The notes below the pieces were generated by a model. That model had not been told where the DNA came from. It did not search any database and saw nothing but the letters and a program-made list of their open reading frames with translations. A program made the translations under genes and the position numbers. From Desulfovibrio sp. (GTDB lineage Bacteria; Desulfobacterota; Desulfovibrionia; Desulfovibrionales; Desulfovibrionaceae), in NCBI GenBank assembly GCA_031288535.1, contig JAITRF010000060.1, forward strand, positions 77,519 through 127,464: a stretch of DNA of 49,946 bases, in the 5' to 3' direction. This document shows, piece after piece, positions 35,630 to 44,569 of the stretch; within the stretch, counting starts at the first letter, position 1, and each line of letters starts with the position of its first letter.

Positions 35630-36845
35630 CGTCCTCCAGAAAAAACGTCAGGTCGGAGTCCATATTGAGGGTTTTGTGAAAAGTCCGTCCTATATAGATC
35701 TCGAAACCGGGCATAACCGCATCGTGAGCCACGATACGGCATCTTGTGGAGAATCTTTCATCCAGCGTGAAGCCTTCCCATAACGACTTGTGGTTTCGCA
35801 AAGCGACATCGAGCTTGCGGTCAACCAGGTTGAGTCTGTACGCGTATTCCTGTTCCATGACCTGATTGCGCGCGCTCATGCTTTCGAAAAAACTCTTGCG
35901 TTCCTTGAAGTAGGCAATCTGGCTTTCAGTCTTTTGCAGTTTCAGGAAATGAAACGGGTCATATCCCATCATGATGCGCGTCGGGTCGCCGTATTCGCCG
36001 CCGATACGGCCTTCCACATAGACCAGGCCGTTCGCTACCACAGTGCCGCCCTGAAGCCGTCCTTTGATTACCAGGTTGCCGCCCACATAAATCGTGCTGT
36101 GCAGGCAGGAGCCGTCAATTATAATGTTCCCGCGCGCCCGAAGCTGCACCCGTTCGCAAAACGGCAGACGCAAATTGCCTCCGGCCTCCACCAGAGTGTT
36201 GGGCAAGGGTCGATCGATGTCCGGATTTTTTTCCGGGTTGTCGGAAAAACTGCTTTCGTCACTGCCTCTTATGCCCTGCAGACAAACGACGTCTCCGGAA
36301 CCCTTGACCTTGGAACTTTCTATGTGCCCTTTGACAAGGATGTTCGCCGCCTGCAGGGCGAAACCGGTCTGCACATCCCCATGCACGGCCACGTCGCCCA
36401 CAAAAAAGATATTTCCCGTGTGAAAGCCGAGATTGCTCCGGACGTTGAGCAATCTTTTCACGGAAATCAAGCCCTCGTTATAAAAAACATAGCCGTTGAC
36501 CAGGGAGATTATCTTGTCGGGGTTCTCGCCGTGCGGGGCGCAGTTGGGTCCGATGGGCAGATGTTTTCCTTGATATATGAAACGCGAATCGCGCGCGGCG
36601 TCCTGGTGGGCATCCAGATCGACAAGTTCGGCGAGCACCTGTCCGGCAACAACATTCTGAACGTAACCCAGGTAGCGGGGATTGACGCTTCCGTCCGGCT
36701 CCTGCGCCGGAGACAATTGCGTATGCCGGAAATCCGGATCAAAATAATGGCGCAGATAATACATGGCTTGCTCTGTATCTTCGAAATTCACAAATTCCGC
36801 AAGGAAATCCTTAAAGCCATCCGCATGGGAAAGTAAACTTTTCAA
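35595..36845 (-). CDS. FapA/DUF342-like polymorphic beta-helix protein
   Basis: 416 residues, apparently from a TTG (an ATG start would remove 27 residues). The middle (~110-290) is a series of short Gly/Val-rich strands (GNIFFVGDVAVHGDVQTGF, NILVKGHIESSKVKG, GNIIIDGSCLHS, VGGNLVIKGRLQGG) typical of the parallel beta-helix of FapA (DUF342, 'flagellar assembly protein A'). A coiled-coil region (~300-350) and a C-terminal domain (~370-410) follow. Cytosolic. The gene overlaps the CgeB-like gene, so they are co-expressed. The role is not known; FapA members are linked to envelope or motility structures. Confidence 0.78.
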   Translation of the reverse strand: MKSLLSHADGFKDFLAEFVNFEDTEQAMYYLRHYFDPDFRHTQLSPAQEPDGSVNPRYLGYVQNVVAGQVLAELVDLDAHQDAARDSRFIYQGKHLPIGPNCAPHGENPDKIISLVNGYVFYNEGLISVKRLLNVRSNLGFHTGNIFFVGDVAVHGDVQTGFALQAANILVKGHIESSKVKGSGDVVCLQGIRGSDESSFSDNPEKNPDIDRPLPNTLVEAGGNLRLPFCERVQLRARGNIIIDGSCLHSTIYVGGNLVIKGRLQGGTVVANGLVYVEGRIGGEYGDPTRIMMGYDPFHFLKLQKTESQIAYFKERKSFFESMSARNQVMEQEYAYRLNLVDRKLDVALRNHKSLWEGFTLDERFSTRCRIVAHDAVMPGFEIYIGRTFHKTLNMDSDLTFFLEDDEIRTHRNTKR

Positions 36846-36869
36846 TGCAAAGGATCGCCGATCGGGTAT

Positions 36870-36945
36870 AGCATTTACGCTTGAGATGCTTGCTCAACGG
36901 CAAACGAACCCCGCCTGCAAGTATCTCGCGGCAAGGATTTGTCCG
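36870..36945. repeat. Dispersed palindromic repeat, copy E (partial)
   Basis: GCATTTACGCTTGAGATGC, CGGCAAACGAACC, and CTCGCGGCAAGGATTTG match the left half of the family. The right-hand hairpin is missing. It lies in the 115-bp gap between the STAS gene and the FapA-like gene. Confidence 0.65.
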
Positions 36946-36960
36946 GCTACCGGGAAAGCA

Positions 36961-37395
36961 TCATATCACCATAGCCGTTATGATGTCATCTTCGGTTTCC
37001 AAAAAATGATAAAAGGAGATGAGATTCAATTCCGCAAGCGTCGTTTTTATCTGGGGGGCGGGACGGTACAGGTAGAGCCGTATGTTGCGCCCGTGCATGG
37101 AAGCCGAAAAGGCTACCAGCATGCCTACGGTGCTCCGGGTCAGGTAGGCGTCTCTGAGATCCAGAATGATCTTCTCAACACCGTCGCTCACAAGGTCGTA
37201 CAATGCCAAGCGGAATTCAGTATTTTCCGAAAGACTGATGTGTCCATGAAAACGTCCGAAGACGGTATGGCGTTCGACACTGAAAGCGGAAAAGGCGCGG
37301 CAGGCATAGGGGCTGCCTGATTTGGCCTCTCCGATGGGAATCGTTAACAGGTCAGCCAGTCCTTCAAGAACACTCGCATCAATTGCTCTATCCAT
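36961..37395 (-). CDS. STAS-domain protein (anti-sigma-antagonist-like)
   Basis: 144 residues from MDRAIDASVLEG; AGGGTG precedes this ATG. The STAS fold is recognisable in the second half: FRLALYDLVSDGVEKIILDLRD followed by TRSTVGMLVAFSASMHGRNIRLYLYRP. The Ser of TRST is at the position phosphorylated in SpoIIAA-like proteins, although the usual D-x-S-G is altered. It overlaps the acyl-CoA ligase stop by 8 bp, so the two are co-translated. No kinase or sigma-factor partner is present in the window. Confidence 0.8.
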   Translation of the reverse strand: MDRAIDASVLEGLADLLTIPIGEAKSGSPYACRAFSAFSVERHTVFGRFHGHISLSENTEFRLALYDLVSDGVEKIILDLRDAYLTRSTVGMLVAFSASMHGRNIRLYLYRPAPQIKTTLAELNLISFYHFLETEDDIITAMVI

Positions 37396-39181
37396 TGAAT
37401 TCACCCTGCCGTCTTTCCCGGCTTTCTCCAGCCGCGTCCGCATCGCCCCGGCCCGAAGCCGCTTTCAGTTTGCTTTCTTCTTCCGCCCTGAGCACCCGGC
37501 GCAGAACTTTGCCGACAATGCTTTTGGGAAGCTCGTCCCTGAACTCGACCAGTCTCGGCACCTTGTAGGAGGCCAGGCGCGCGCGACAGAACGAAACTAT
37601 CTCCGAACGCCCGCAGACCTCGCCTTCCTTCAGAACCAGATAGGCTTTTATCATCTCCCCCTTGTAGGGATGGGAAACTCCGATGCTCACCGCGTCTTTC
37701 ACCTTGGGATGTTCGTGCAGCACCTCGTCTATTTCGCGCGGGTAAACATTATACCCGGCAATAATTATCATGTCTTTTTTCCGATCCACAAGATAAAAAA
37801 ATCCCTCCTCGTCCACATAGGCGATATCGCCGGTGTACAGCCAGCCGTTGCGCAAAACATTCGCCGTCTCATCGGGGTTGTTCCAATAACCCTGCATGAC
37901 CTGCGGCCCGCGCAGGATGAGTTCGCCTATCTTGCCCGGCGCAAGCTCCAGGGCGCCAAGCTCCATATCTACAATGCGAGCTTGGGTATCCGGAAGCGGC
38001 ACACCTATGCTGCCGTCCTTGCGTCTGCCGGTCAACGGCGAAAGATGCGTTATGGGCGACGCCTCGGACAACCCGTAGCCTTCAATGATTTTCGCCCCGT
38101 AGACCTCATTGAAACGGCGCACGGTTTCAGCCGGGATGGGAGCCGAACCGGAGATGCAAAGTTCCAGGCTTTGCAGGGAATGCCGCTTTTTGTTCTTGTG
38201 CTGCAACATGGTCAGATAAACGGCCGGGGCGCCCGGCAGGACGGTGACCCGATATTTTTCAATGGCCCCGGGCACTTCGCCGGGAACAAAGCGCGCCATG
38301 GGGACAACAGTGGCGCTCAGCATGGTCGGCAGCACCAGACAGGTATTCAAACCATAAACGTGAAAAAAAGGCAGAACGGCCATAAACACATGCCGGGTGC
38401 TTTTGTCAAAAGGCAGGACGCGCTGAATCTGCTGTATATTGGCGGCGACATTAAAATGTGTCAACATAACTCCTTTGGCAAGACCGGTAGTGCCTCCTGT
38501 ATATTGTAAGATAGCCAGAGTGCGCCTTGGATCAGTTATATGACAGCTTATGCGCGTATTGCCTTTAGTCAATACAGAAAACTTGAGAATATTTATTCCG
38601 TTATATGCAATATCTATAGAATTTTTTTTACGTAATTTAGTTAAATTATATATATAATTAAAGGGGAAAATTAATGCATCGGCAATAGTAGTAATAAAAT
38701 ATTTTTCTATTCCCAGACTATCACGTAATTTGTCAATCTTTTGCCAGCATAAATCAATAGTTATAAGATGATGAATACCTGCGTTGTTTATGATGTGCAA
38801 AAGTTCTTTCTCCATATAGAGAGGATTGATCATAGTAACGACTGCGCCGGCTTTCAACACTCCCCAGAAGGCGATCATGGTTTGCGGAAGATTCGGCAGC
38901 ATTATTCCCACCCGATCACCCGGCTGCACCCCATGCGCTCGCAAGTTCGCCGCGCAAATTTCGGCTTTGCGCCGCAAGGCCTCGTAGCTGATGTTCGTCC
39001 TGTGGAAGCGGCAGGCGGAAATGCGCGGATGGGTTTCTGCGGCCTCGTCCAGAAAACTGAACAGAGAAACGTTGCGGTAGTGCACAGATGACGCGCCGGC
39101 CTCCGCCGGACAGTCCCCGGCCGCTTCCGCCGTGTCGCCGGATGGGGCGTATTCCGTATTATGAACTTTTCTTTCTTCCAT
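37388..39181 (-). CDS. Long-chain fatty acid-CoA ligase (FadD-like)
   Basis: 597 residues from MEERKVHNTE. Activates a fatty acid with ATP and CoA; probably membrane-associated. The AMP-binding P-loop TGGTTGLAKG, the A5 motif GYGLSEASP, the GELILRGPQVMQGYW segment, YTGDIAYVDEEGF and the hinge DRKKDMIIIAGYNVYPREID are all present. The catalytic Lys lies near PKSIVGKVLRR. About 180 bp coding for residues ~140-200 are only about one quarter G+C, far below the surroundings, yet the frame is intact. Co-translated with the STAS gene. The start is uncertain (a TTG nine codons upstream is possible). Confidence 0.9.
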   Translation of the reverse strand: MEERKVHNTEYAPSGDTAEAAGDCPAEAGASSVHYRNVSLFSFLDEAAETHPRISACRFHRTNISYEALRRKAEICAANLRAHGVQPGDRVGIMLPNLPQTMIAFWGVLKAGAVVTMINPLYMEKELLHIINNAGIHHLITIDLCWQKIDKLRDSLGIEKYFITTIADALIFPFNYIYNLTKLRKKNSIDIAYNGINILKFSVLTKGNTRISCHITDPRRTLAILQYTGGTTGLAKGVMLTHFNVAANIQQIQRVLPFDKSTRHVFMAVLPFFHVYGLNTCLVLPTMLSATVVPMARFVPGEVPGAIEKYRVTVLPGAPAVYLTMLQHKNKKRHSLQSLELCISGSAPIPAETVRRFNEVYGAKIIEGYGLSEASPITHLSPLTGRRKDGSIGVPLPDTQARIVDMELGALELAPGKIGELILRGPQVMQGYWNNPDETANVLRNGWLYTGDIAYVDEEGFFYLVDRKKDMIIIAGYNVYPREIDEVLHEHPKVKDAVSIGVSHPYKGEMIKAYLVLKEGEVCGRSEIVSFCRARLASYKVPRLVEFRDELPKSIVGKVLRRVLRAEEESKLKAASGRGDADAAGESRERRQGEFNG

Positions 39182-39239
39182 ACCGCTGTGATACCTATTT
39201 GCATTCAAGCATGAATGCCTTATGCCTGATTTTTAAAAT

Positions 39240-39341
39240 TAGTTGTCGCTTGACGGCGAAGCAAGTCCGCCTTGCGGCAATCTCGCGCCAGGGATTTGCC
39301 TGCAAGAGCGATTTATACATTTTGATGTCAAACCGCTCTAA
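39240..39341. repeat. Dispersed palindromic repeat, copy F
   Basis: TTGTCGCTTGACGGCGAAGC, GGGATTTGCCTGCAA, and ATGTCAAACCGCTCTAA. It closely resembles copies D and G. It lies just upstream of the acyl-CoA ligase gene and downstream of the EPSP-synthase-like gene, all on the minus strand. Confidence 0.85.
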
Positions 39342-39421
39342 TGTTTTCACGGTTAAATCGCTCCAGAGTCATGTCATTCGCAGAATGTCATGACACCAGT
39401 ATAACCTGCAATCCCGCAAAT

Positions 39422-41203
39422 TCAATCCGCTTTGAAGCGCCTGCGCGGATTTGGATCGCCGATTTTTTCCCGGGGTTCTTCCCACGCGGGCACGTGGATG
39501 CGCGGATCAGGGAGACTGTTGTAGATGCTCCAGAAAACAGGATTTTTTTCTGTGACAGCGCCCGGATTAGCCAAAACAAGTCCGGGACGCGTAAAGGCGG
39601 CCAAAGCAAAGGCCATGCCCCAACAGGCGTCCGGGCATGTCCAGGCTGCGGACCCGGCGCGCCGGCCAGAATCCCTCGTCAAATTTTCTCCCCCCTTCCG
39701 ATCGGGGGTGATGCGTTTGCGCAGTTCCCAGAATCGCGTTTCCTCCGTTTCGGAAACTGCCTTCTCCGCCTTTTCCCCATCCTTTCCGGCAAGACCCGGC
39801 TGGAAATCAAGCCCGAGACGGAAAAAGAAATCGCCGGCAAGGGCTGTCGCGTCTTCCGTGCGTGGAAACAACGCGGCATCCTTCGTAAAACTTGGATCGT
39901 CGGACAAAATGAGGCGTCTTGCGCAAATGGCCAGAAACAGGGGGCCGAATTCCGCGTTCAGATCGGAAAGCGTCAGAGGCAGACAGGTGGAATTGTCCGC
40001 AGCTTGCGCCACAATGCCGCCCTCCTCGCATTCGAGACCAAGCCCGGCGAATTTCAACAGCCCTTCGGCCATAGCCGCCTCCGGTGTTTGCGCAGGCCAC
40101 TTCCCCAGAACGGTGATGGAGCCTCCGGCAAAGGCCGGAAACGCCAGGATGAATGCCGAAAGAACGGGGTCAAGCGGCAAAACCGGGTTACGGGGCAGGA
40201 CAAGCGGACCGGGCGAATAGTCGAACAGCGACCCTTTTATTTGAAATTCCGCGCCTGTTTCCGTGTACAGGGCAAGCACGTTAGCCAGAGCCGCATCGCG
40301 TGTTTTTCCCGGCAGCAACGCGAGATCCGCCCGAAACGGCCTTTGCCAGAAAACAGGCGCGGCCAGCAGGGCGCAAACGGCTTCAACGGGCAGTTCCGCC
40401 GGAGGCGTTACCTCATCCGGTATTTCCCCCGAACATTCCAGTCCCGCCGGAAGCCCCAGGGAATGCGGGACGATATGATAGAACCGCGCTCCCAGCAAAG
40501 GCAAAAATCCGCGCAATACCCTCAGGTCGGAAAATTTGAGGCGGGATCCGCCGTTAAAGCGCAAGACGCCCGGTTTTGCCAGAGCCAAGAACATAATCAG
40601 ACACAGGACGAAAAAATCGTCCCCGACAAAAAAAGTCCGACCGCCAAGCTCCAGCGGCTTTCCGGCCCTGACCTCGACATTGCCCGTGCCTCTTCCGTTG
40701 TACGTACAGGCAGCCCCCGCCCGGGAGCAAATTTTTACCGCTTCCAGCAGTTCCGCGGTCAACAGCACATTTTTCAATTCAAGATCCTGTCCCAGGCAGG
40801 CCGCCAGAATCAGGCGCAGTCTGGCTTGAAAACCGTCCGTTGGCCCGGCCAGTGTCCCGGATATCGGCCTGCGCGGGGGGTTCAGATTGAAAACAGGGGC
40901 ATTTTGCGCCTCTTCCCTGCGTAATACCTTTATCTCCTGAAGGAGATTGAAAAGTTGACGGGAAAACAGGGGATCCTTGCTGAAATTGACCGCTTCGGCC
41001 TCCCAGGCAATCCGGACCGATTTCTCCGCGCGGATCGCCGCGGGACCGGTAGCCTGCTCCTTCCCCTCCCGCATGCGGGAAAGGAGAACCGACCGGCGCG
41101 CCAGAAGCTTCATAAGTTCCCGGTCGAGTTCAATGATGGCCGCTGCGGCCCCGTCCGGCCTTCTGGTTCCGCGTTCATCAGGTTTGCTCTTGTACTCGGA
41201 CAT
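39422..41203 (-). CDS. Chorismate mutase-like / EPSP synthase-like fusion
   Basis: 593 residues from MSEYKSKPDE. Residues ~20-100 resemble an AroQ-type chorismate mutase helix bundle (IIELDRELMKLLARRSVLLSRM...K). From ~125 on, the protein looks like a divergent EPSP synthase (AroA): FNGGSRLKFSDLRVLRGFLPLLGA, LPGKTRDAALANVLAL, and SAFILAFPAFAGGSITVLGKWPAQ. The canonical AroA phosphate-binding motifs are not conserved to my eye. In Desulfovibrio-type bacteria divergent AroA proteins exist in aromatic operons; here no other shikimate gene is near. It could be a diverged AroA or an inactive paralogue. Confidence 0.65.
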   Translation of the reverse strand: MSEYKSKPDERGTRRPDGAAAAIIELDRELMKLLARRSVLLSRMREGKEQATGPAAIRAEKSVRIAWEAEAVNFSKDPLFSRQLFNLLQEIKVLRREEAQNAPVFNLNPPRRPISGTLAGPTDGFQARLRLILAACLGQDLELKNVLLTAELLEAVKICSRAGAACTYNGRGTGNVEVRAGKPLELGGRTFFVGDDFFVLCLIMFLALAKPGVLRFNGGSRLKFSDLRVLRGFLPLLGARFYHIVPHSLGLPAGLECSGEIPDEVTPPAELPVEAVCALLAAPVFWQRPFRADLALLPGKTRDAALANVLALYTETGAEFQIKGSLFDYSPGPLVLPRNPVLPLDPVLSAFILAFPAFAGGSITVLGKWPAQTPEAAMAEGLLKFAGLGLECEEGGIVAQAADNSTCLPLTLSDLNAEFGPLFLAICARRLILSDDPSFTKDAALFPRTEDATALAGDFFFRLGLDFQPGLAGKDGEKAEKAVSETEETRFWELRKRITPDRKGGENLTRDSGRRAGSAAWTCPDACWGMAFALAAFTRPGLVLANPGAVTEKNPVFWSIYNSLPDPRIHVPAWEEPREKIGDPNPRRRFKAD

Positions 41204-41237
41204 GGGAGATGTTCCGGCGCTGACCTTGCGCCGCGGA

Positions 41238-41357
41238 TTAGAACAGTTTACGCTTGAGATTGTCGCTTGACGGCTACGCAAGCCCGTCTCGCGTCAGGGA
41301 GTTGCAGGCAAACCCCTGCCAGGGCGGTTTATATATTTCAATGTCAAACCGCTCCAA
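41238..41357. repeat. Dispersed palindromic repeat, copy G
   Basis: Starts TTAGAACAGTTTACGCTTGA and ends ATGTCAAACCGCTCCAA, with TTGTCGCTTGACGGC and the hairpin GGCGGTTTATA inside. It is the best match to copies A, D and F. It fills the gap between pth and the EPSP-synthase-like gene. Confidence 0.85.
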
Positions 41358-41359
41358 GT

Positions 41360-41971
41360 TCACAGGGAGAACGAATTGCAGAACTGCTGCGCCGCGGCCG
41401 CCCCGGTACGAATGAAGAGCAGCATGGAATGCAGGGCGGCTGAAAGGCATTTTTCCACAGTTTCCAGTTCGGCCGCTGCGAAAGGTTCCAGAACATGGGA
41501 CAGAGCGCGTCCCTGCTCCGGTTTTCCTATGCCGAGGCGGAGGCGGAAAAAATCCGCCGTGCCCAGCCTGTGTTCAATGGATTGTATGCCTTTGTGCCCG
41601 GCGCTGCCTCCGCCTTTCTTCATCTTCATCCGCCCCGGCGGCAAATCGAGTTCGTCATGTACGATCAGAATACGCCAGGAGTTTATGCGGTAATACGAGG
41701 AAACAGCCAAGACGGCTTCGCCGCTGCCGTTCATGAAGGTCAGAGGCTTGAGCAGCAACCATTCGGCGCTGGCGGTGTCCCCTTCTCCGAAGTCCGCCTT
41801 CCAAAGTTCGAAATTATCCCGGTTCCCGGAAAGTTTCGCCGGAAGCCGTCCCTTTGTCTCGGCGCTTTCCCGGAGCAGACGCTCTATGGCCATAAATCCG
41901 AAATTGTGGCGGGTATTCCGATATTCCGCCCCCGGATTGCCAAGACCGGCAATCAATCCGCTAAAAGCCAT
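41360..41971 (-). CDS. pth: Peptidyl-tRNA hydrolase
   Basis: Releases tRNA from prematurely dropped peptidyl-tRNA; cytosolic. 203 residues from MAFSGLIAGLGNPG. The family motif GLGNPGAEYRNTRHNFGF carries the catalytic His (RHN), and the central LIVHDELDLPPGRMKMKKGGGSAGHKGIQSI is diagnostic. A TTG ten codons upstream would give a longer form but is unlikely. It follows rplY closely, the usual prs-rplY-pth order. Confidence 0.94.
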   Translation of the reverse strand: MAFSGLIAGLGNPGAEYRNTRHNFGFMAIERLLRESAETKGRLPAKLSGNRDNFELWKADFGEGDTASAEWLLLKPLTFMNGSGEAVLAVSSYYRINSWRILIVHDELDLPPGRMKMKKGGGSAGHKGIQSIEHRLGTADFFRLRLGIGKPEQGRALSHVLEPFAAAELETVEKCLSAALHSMLLFIRTGAAAAQQFCNSFSL

Positions 41972-42028
41972 AAATCGCGGGGAGGCGCCACGTAATGCCA
42001 ACAGTGTGCCATACGGAAATCTGAAAAC

Positions 42029-42628
42029 TCAGGCTGTTTGGGCATCCTCTTCGCCTCCCTTTTCGGTTCCTGGCATATTGACCGCAAGGATGGCAAAATT
42101 GGCGTCATAATAAGCCCGAACCCCCTCCGGCATCGCCAGATCGGCTATGCGCAGGCCTTGTCCAACATCAAGACCGCTGACGTCGACGACAATTTTTTGC
42201 GGCAAGGACGCGGGTTTGCTCAGGATAAAAATCTGTTCGCGATACACTTCCAGTTTCCCGCCCAGCTTGGTCCCCTTGGCAGTGCCGGTGAACTCGAGCG
42301 GAACGCGCACCTTCAGTTCCCTGTCGGCGTCCACGCCATAGAAATCGACATGCTGAAAACGGTTTTTGGTGGGGTAGTACTCTGCGTCCCAGACAAGGCA
42401 GGGGCGGATTGTTTTATCGCCGCCGCTTATTTCCAGATCAATGATCCTTGTTCGGCCTGCCTTGGCGTATATCTTGTTCAATTCAGCCTCGTTGACCTGC
42501 AAGGGCAACGATTTTCCCGTGGAATCATAAAAAACGGCCGGGATGACGCCTCCGGCCCGCAAGCGGCGATTGGCGTTTTTACCTGTCGCTGCGCGCGGTT
42601 GGGCTTTAAGTGTAAGTTGTTCTGCCAT
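42029..42628 (-). CDS. rplY: 50S ribosomal protein bL25 (RplY/Ctc type)
   Basis: 199 residues, the longer CTC form with a C-terminal beta domain. The N-terminus has LTLKAQPRAATGKNANRRLRAGGVIPAVFY and the 5S-rRNA-binding region, followed by HVDFYGVDADRELKVRVPLEFTG and the C-terminal VDVSGLDVGQGLRIADL. AAGGAGA stands seven bases before the ATG. It sits between prs and pth as in many bacteria. It protects 5S rRNA on the ribosome. Confidence 0.95.
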   Translation of the reverse strand: MAEQLTLKAQPRAATGKNANRRLRAGGVIPAVFYDSTGKSLPLQVNEAELNKIYAKAGRTRIIDLEISGGDKTIRPCLVWDAEYYPTKNRFQHVDFYGVDADRELKVRVPLEFTGTAKGTKLGGKLEVYREQIFILSKPASLPQKIVVDVSGLDVGQGLRIADLAMPEGVRAYYDANFAILAVNMPGTEKGGEEDAQTA

Positions 42629-42704
42629 CTTTTTTCTCCTTGAACCTCAGCCATGACTTTTGCCGTTGCTGACGGAAGGCTCTTTTGGACGTCCGGGATG
42701 ACGC

Positions 42705-43643
42705 CTATATAAAGAGCACGCTGACGGAGGATTCTGTATGGATGTTGTGTATGGATTTCGCCAGAAGCCCGGCCACGGAAATCACCTTGAGCTTGGGGCA
42801 GCGGTCTGCCTTGTCGCCTGAGGGTATGGTGTCCGTGACAATGACCTGACTGAAATCGGAGGCGTTGATCCGCTCTATGGCCGGACCGGAAAGCACGGCA
42901 TGCGTGGCGCAGGCCATAATGTCCCTCGCCCCGTTCTTGAGAAGAACCTCGCCTGCCGCGACAAGGGTGCCTGCGGTGTCGATCATATCGTCTATGACGA
43001 CGGCTGTTTTGCCCTCGACATCTCCGATGACGTGCATGGCGGTAGCCTGGTTGGGCTTGTCGCGCCTCTTGTCGATAATCGCCAAACCGACGCCTAAGCG
43101 TTTGGCGTAGGAGCGGGCTCTTTCCACGCCGCCGGCGTCCGGGGAAACGATCACTACGTCCGTTGCCTGTTTTTTCAGGTATTCGAGCAGGACGGGCTGA
43201 GCGAAGAGGTTGTCCACCGGCTTGTCGAAGTAACCCTGTATCTGCCCCGCATGCAGGTCGACAGTCACCAGACGGTCTATACCTACCGCTTCAAGAAAAT
43301 CCGCCACCATTTTGGCGCTGATCGGGGCGCGGGGGGTGACTTTGCGGTCCTGGCGCGAATAGCCGTAATAGGGGACAACGGCGGTGACCCGGCCGGCGCT
43401 GGCGCGTTTCAGTGCGTCAAGCATCAGGCAAAGCTGCATGATGTTGAAATTCACCGGCGTACAGGTGGGCTGGATGACAAAAACGTCGTCCCCGCGCACG
43501 TTGTCTCCGATTTCTATACGTACCTCGCCGTCGCTGAAGGTCTCGCACAAAACCCGGGTGAGAATGCAGCCCAGGTGATTGCAGATATCGGTGGCCAAAA
43601 CGGGGTTGGCGGTTCCGGTGAGTATTTTGAGTGTTCCGATCAT
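42705..43643 (-). CDS. prs: Ribose-phosphate pyrophosphokinase (PRPP synthetase)
   Basis: Makes PRPP from ribose 5-phosphate and ATP for nucleotide, His and Trp synthesis. 312 residues, normal. The motifs [29 protein letters not shown], the ATP-binding [23 protein letters not shown], the catalytic [18 protein letters not shown], and the PRPP loop [13 protein letters not shown] are all present. It is 76 bp upstream of rplY. The product supplies the phosphoribosyl donor. Confidence 0.97.
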   Translation of the reverse strand: MIGTLKILTGTANPVLATDICNHLGCILTRVLCETFSDGEVRIEIGDNVRGDDVFVIQPTCTPVNFNIMQLCLMLDALKRASAGRVTAVVPYYGYSRQDRKVTPRAPISAKMVADFLEAVGIDRLVTVDLHAGQIQGYFDKPVDNLFAQPVLLEYLKKQATDVVIVSPDAGGVERARSYAKRLGVGLAIIDKRRDKPNQATAMHVIGDVEGKTAVVIDDMIDTAGTLVAAGEVLLKNGARDIMACATHAVLSGPAIERINASDFSQVIVTDTIPSGDKADRCPKLKVISVAGLLAKSIHNIHTESSVSVLFI

Positions 43644-43732
43644 AATTGGCCGCTGATGGTTGGACGGTCCGCTTCCCGGTTTTTCAGAGGGCTTCCCTAC
43701 TCCAATCCGGCGCTGGCGTCAATAAAAAAGTG

Positions 43733-44191
43733 TCACCAGAGCCCGGCGAGAACGGACTGTCTTTCTTCAGGGAGGGATTGGTCCATATATTCCACACGCA
43801 CGGAAATGTAGGTTCCTCCCCTGGCGTTGAAGCGCCCTTCCACGGTCATGCGCCGCGGCTTGAGAACAGCGGACAGATCATCCGCCACCCTGTTGACGAG
43901 TTCCTCCATAAAGGTGCCGCAGTTGCGGAAAGCTCCCATATAGAGCTTGAAGGACTTGGATTCCACGCAAGAGGCGGCGGGCACATAGCTCACGCGGATT
44001 GTCCCGTAGTCGGGCTGGCCGGTTACCGGGCAGAGGCTGCTAAACTCGGGGTAGTCGAAAACTATCACATAATCCCGGCCCTCGTGCCTGTTGGGAAAAG
44101 TTTCCAGCATTGACGCGTCAGGGTTATCGAACCGGAAAGGCGCGCGGGCGCCGAGTTTGGTCAGCCCTGCCTTGTACCCGTTTCCGCTCAT
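43733..44191 (-). CDS. queF: NADPH-dependent preQ0 reductase QueF
   Basis: Reduces 7-cyano-7-deazaguanine to 7-aminomethyl-7-deazaguanine in queuosine synthesis. 152 residues, the short (type I, single-domain) form. The active-site Cys is in ASCVESKSFKLY, the conserved Asp is probably in the following LVNRVADDL region, and GRFNARGGTYISVRVEY closes the T-fold. GGGAGAG precedes the ATG. No other queuosine gene (queC, queD, queE, tgt) is in the window. Confidence 0.94.
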   Translation of the reverse strand: MSGNGYKAGLTKLGARAPFRFDNPDASMLETFPNRHEGRDYVIVFDYPEFSSLCPVTGQPDYGTIRVSYVPAASCVESKSFKLYMGAFRNCGTFMEELVNRVADDLSAVLKPRRMTVEGRFNARGGTYISVRVEYMDQSLPEERQSVLAGLW

Positions 44192-44325
44192 GGCGCTCTC
44201 CCTACACGGTATCCGTAAGAATTTGCCGGCAACTCATTAAATTCATTTCTTATCTTTATTGGAGAAGCGCGACTTTCAAAAAGCTTGCCTTGGCCTTGGC
44301 TATTTGCTAGAAACGGCCAACGCGC

Positions 44326-44414
44326 GGAGAGGTGTCCGAGCTGGCCGAAGGAGCACGACTGGAAATCGTGTATGCCGTAAGGCATCCAGGGTTCAAATCC
44401 CTGCCTCTCCGCCA
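44326..44414 (+). tRNA. serT: tRNA-Ser (anticodon GGA)
   Basis: A full cloverleaf is visible: acceptor GGAGAGG/CCTCTCC, anticodon stem CACGA/TCGTG with loop CTGGAAA (anticodon GGA), a long variable arm ATGCC-GTAA-GGCAT as in class II tRNAs, T-arm CAGGG-TTCAAAT-CCCTG, discriminator G and an encoded CCA. It reads UCC/UCU codons. It is on the plus strand, between queF and typA, both on the minus strand. The symbol is by convention only. Confidence 0.97.
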
Positions 44415-44569
44415 TAGATTTCAAACTGGCCGGAACCGGCACAAGCCAGCTACTGCGTTTCCAGTTCAAATATGAACACAAGGTGACGTAGCAGTTTTCA
44501 TGCGCCCCATCCATGGCAAGTGCACTTGGGGCGGATATCCGCAAATTTCAGCGTGACACGGCAATATCC

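Noticed and set aside
39341..40924. 527-codon plus-strand open frame opposite the EPSP-synthase-like gene
   Set aside because: Arg/Gln-rich shadow product starting inside a repeat; the minus-strand reading gives a sensible protein.
44188..44544. 118-residue open frame on the minus strand across the tRNA-Ser gene
   Set aside because: Its central part is just the reverse complement of the tRNA (the familiar spurious 'ERQGFEPWMPYGIHDFQSCSFGQLGHLS' type product). Not a gene.
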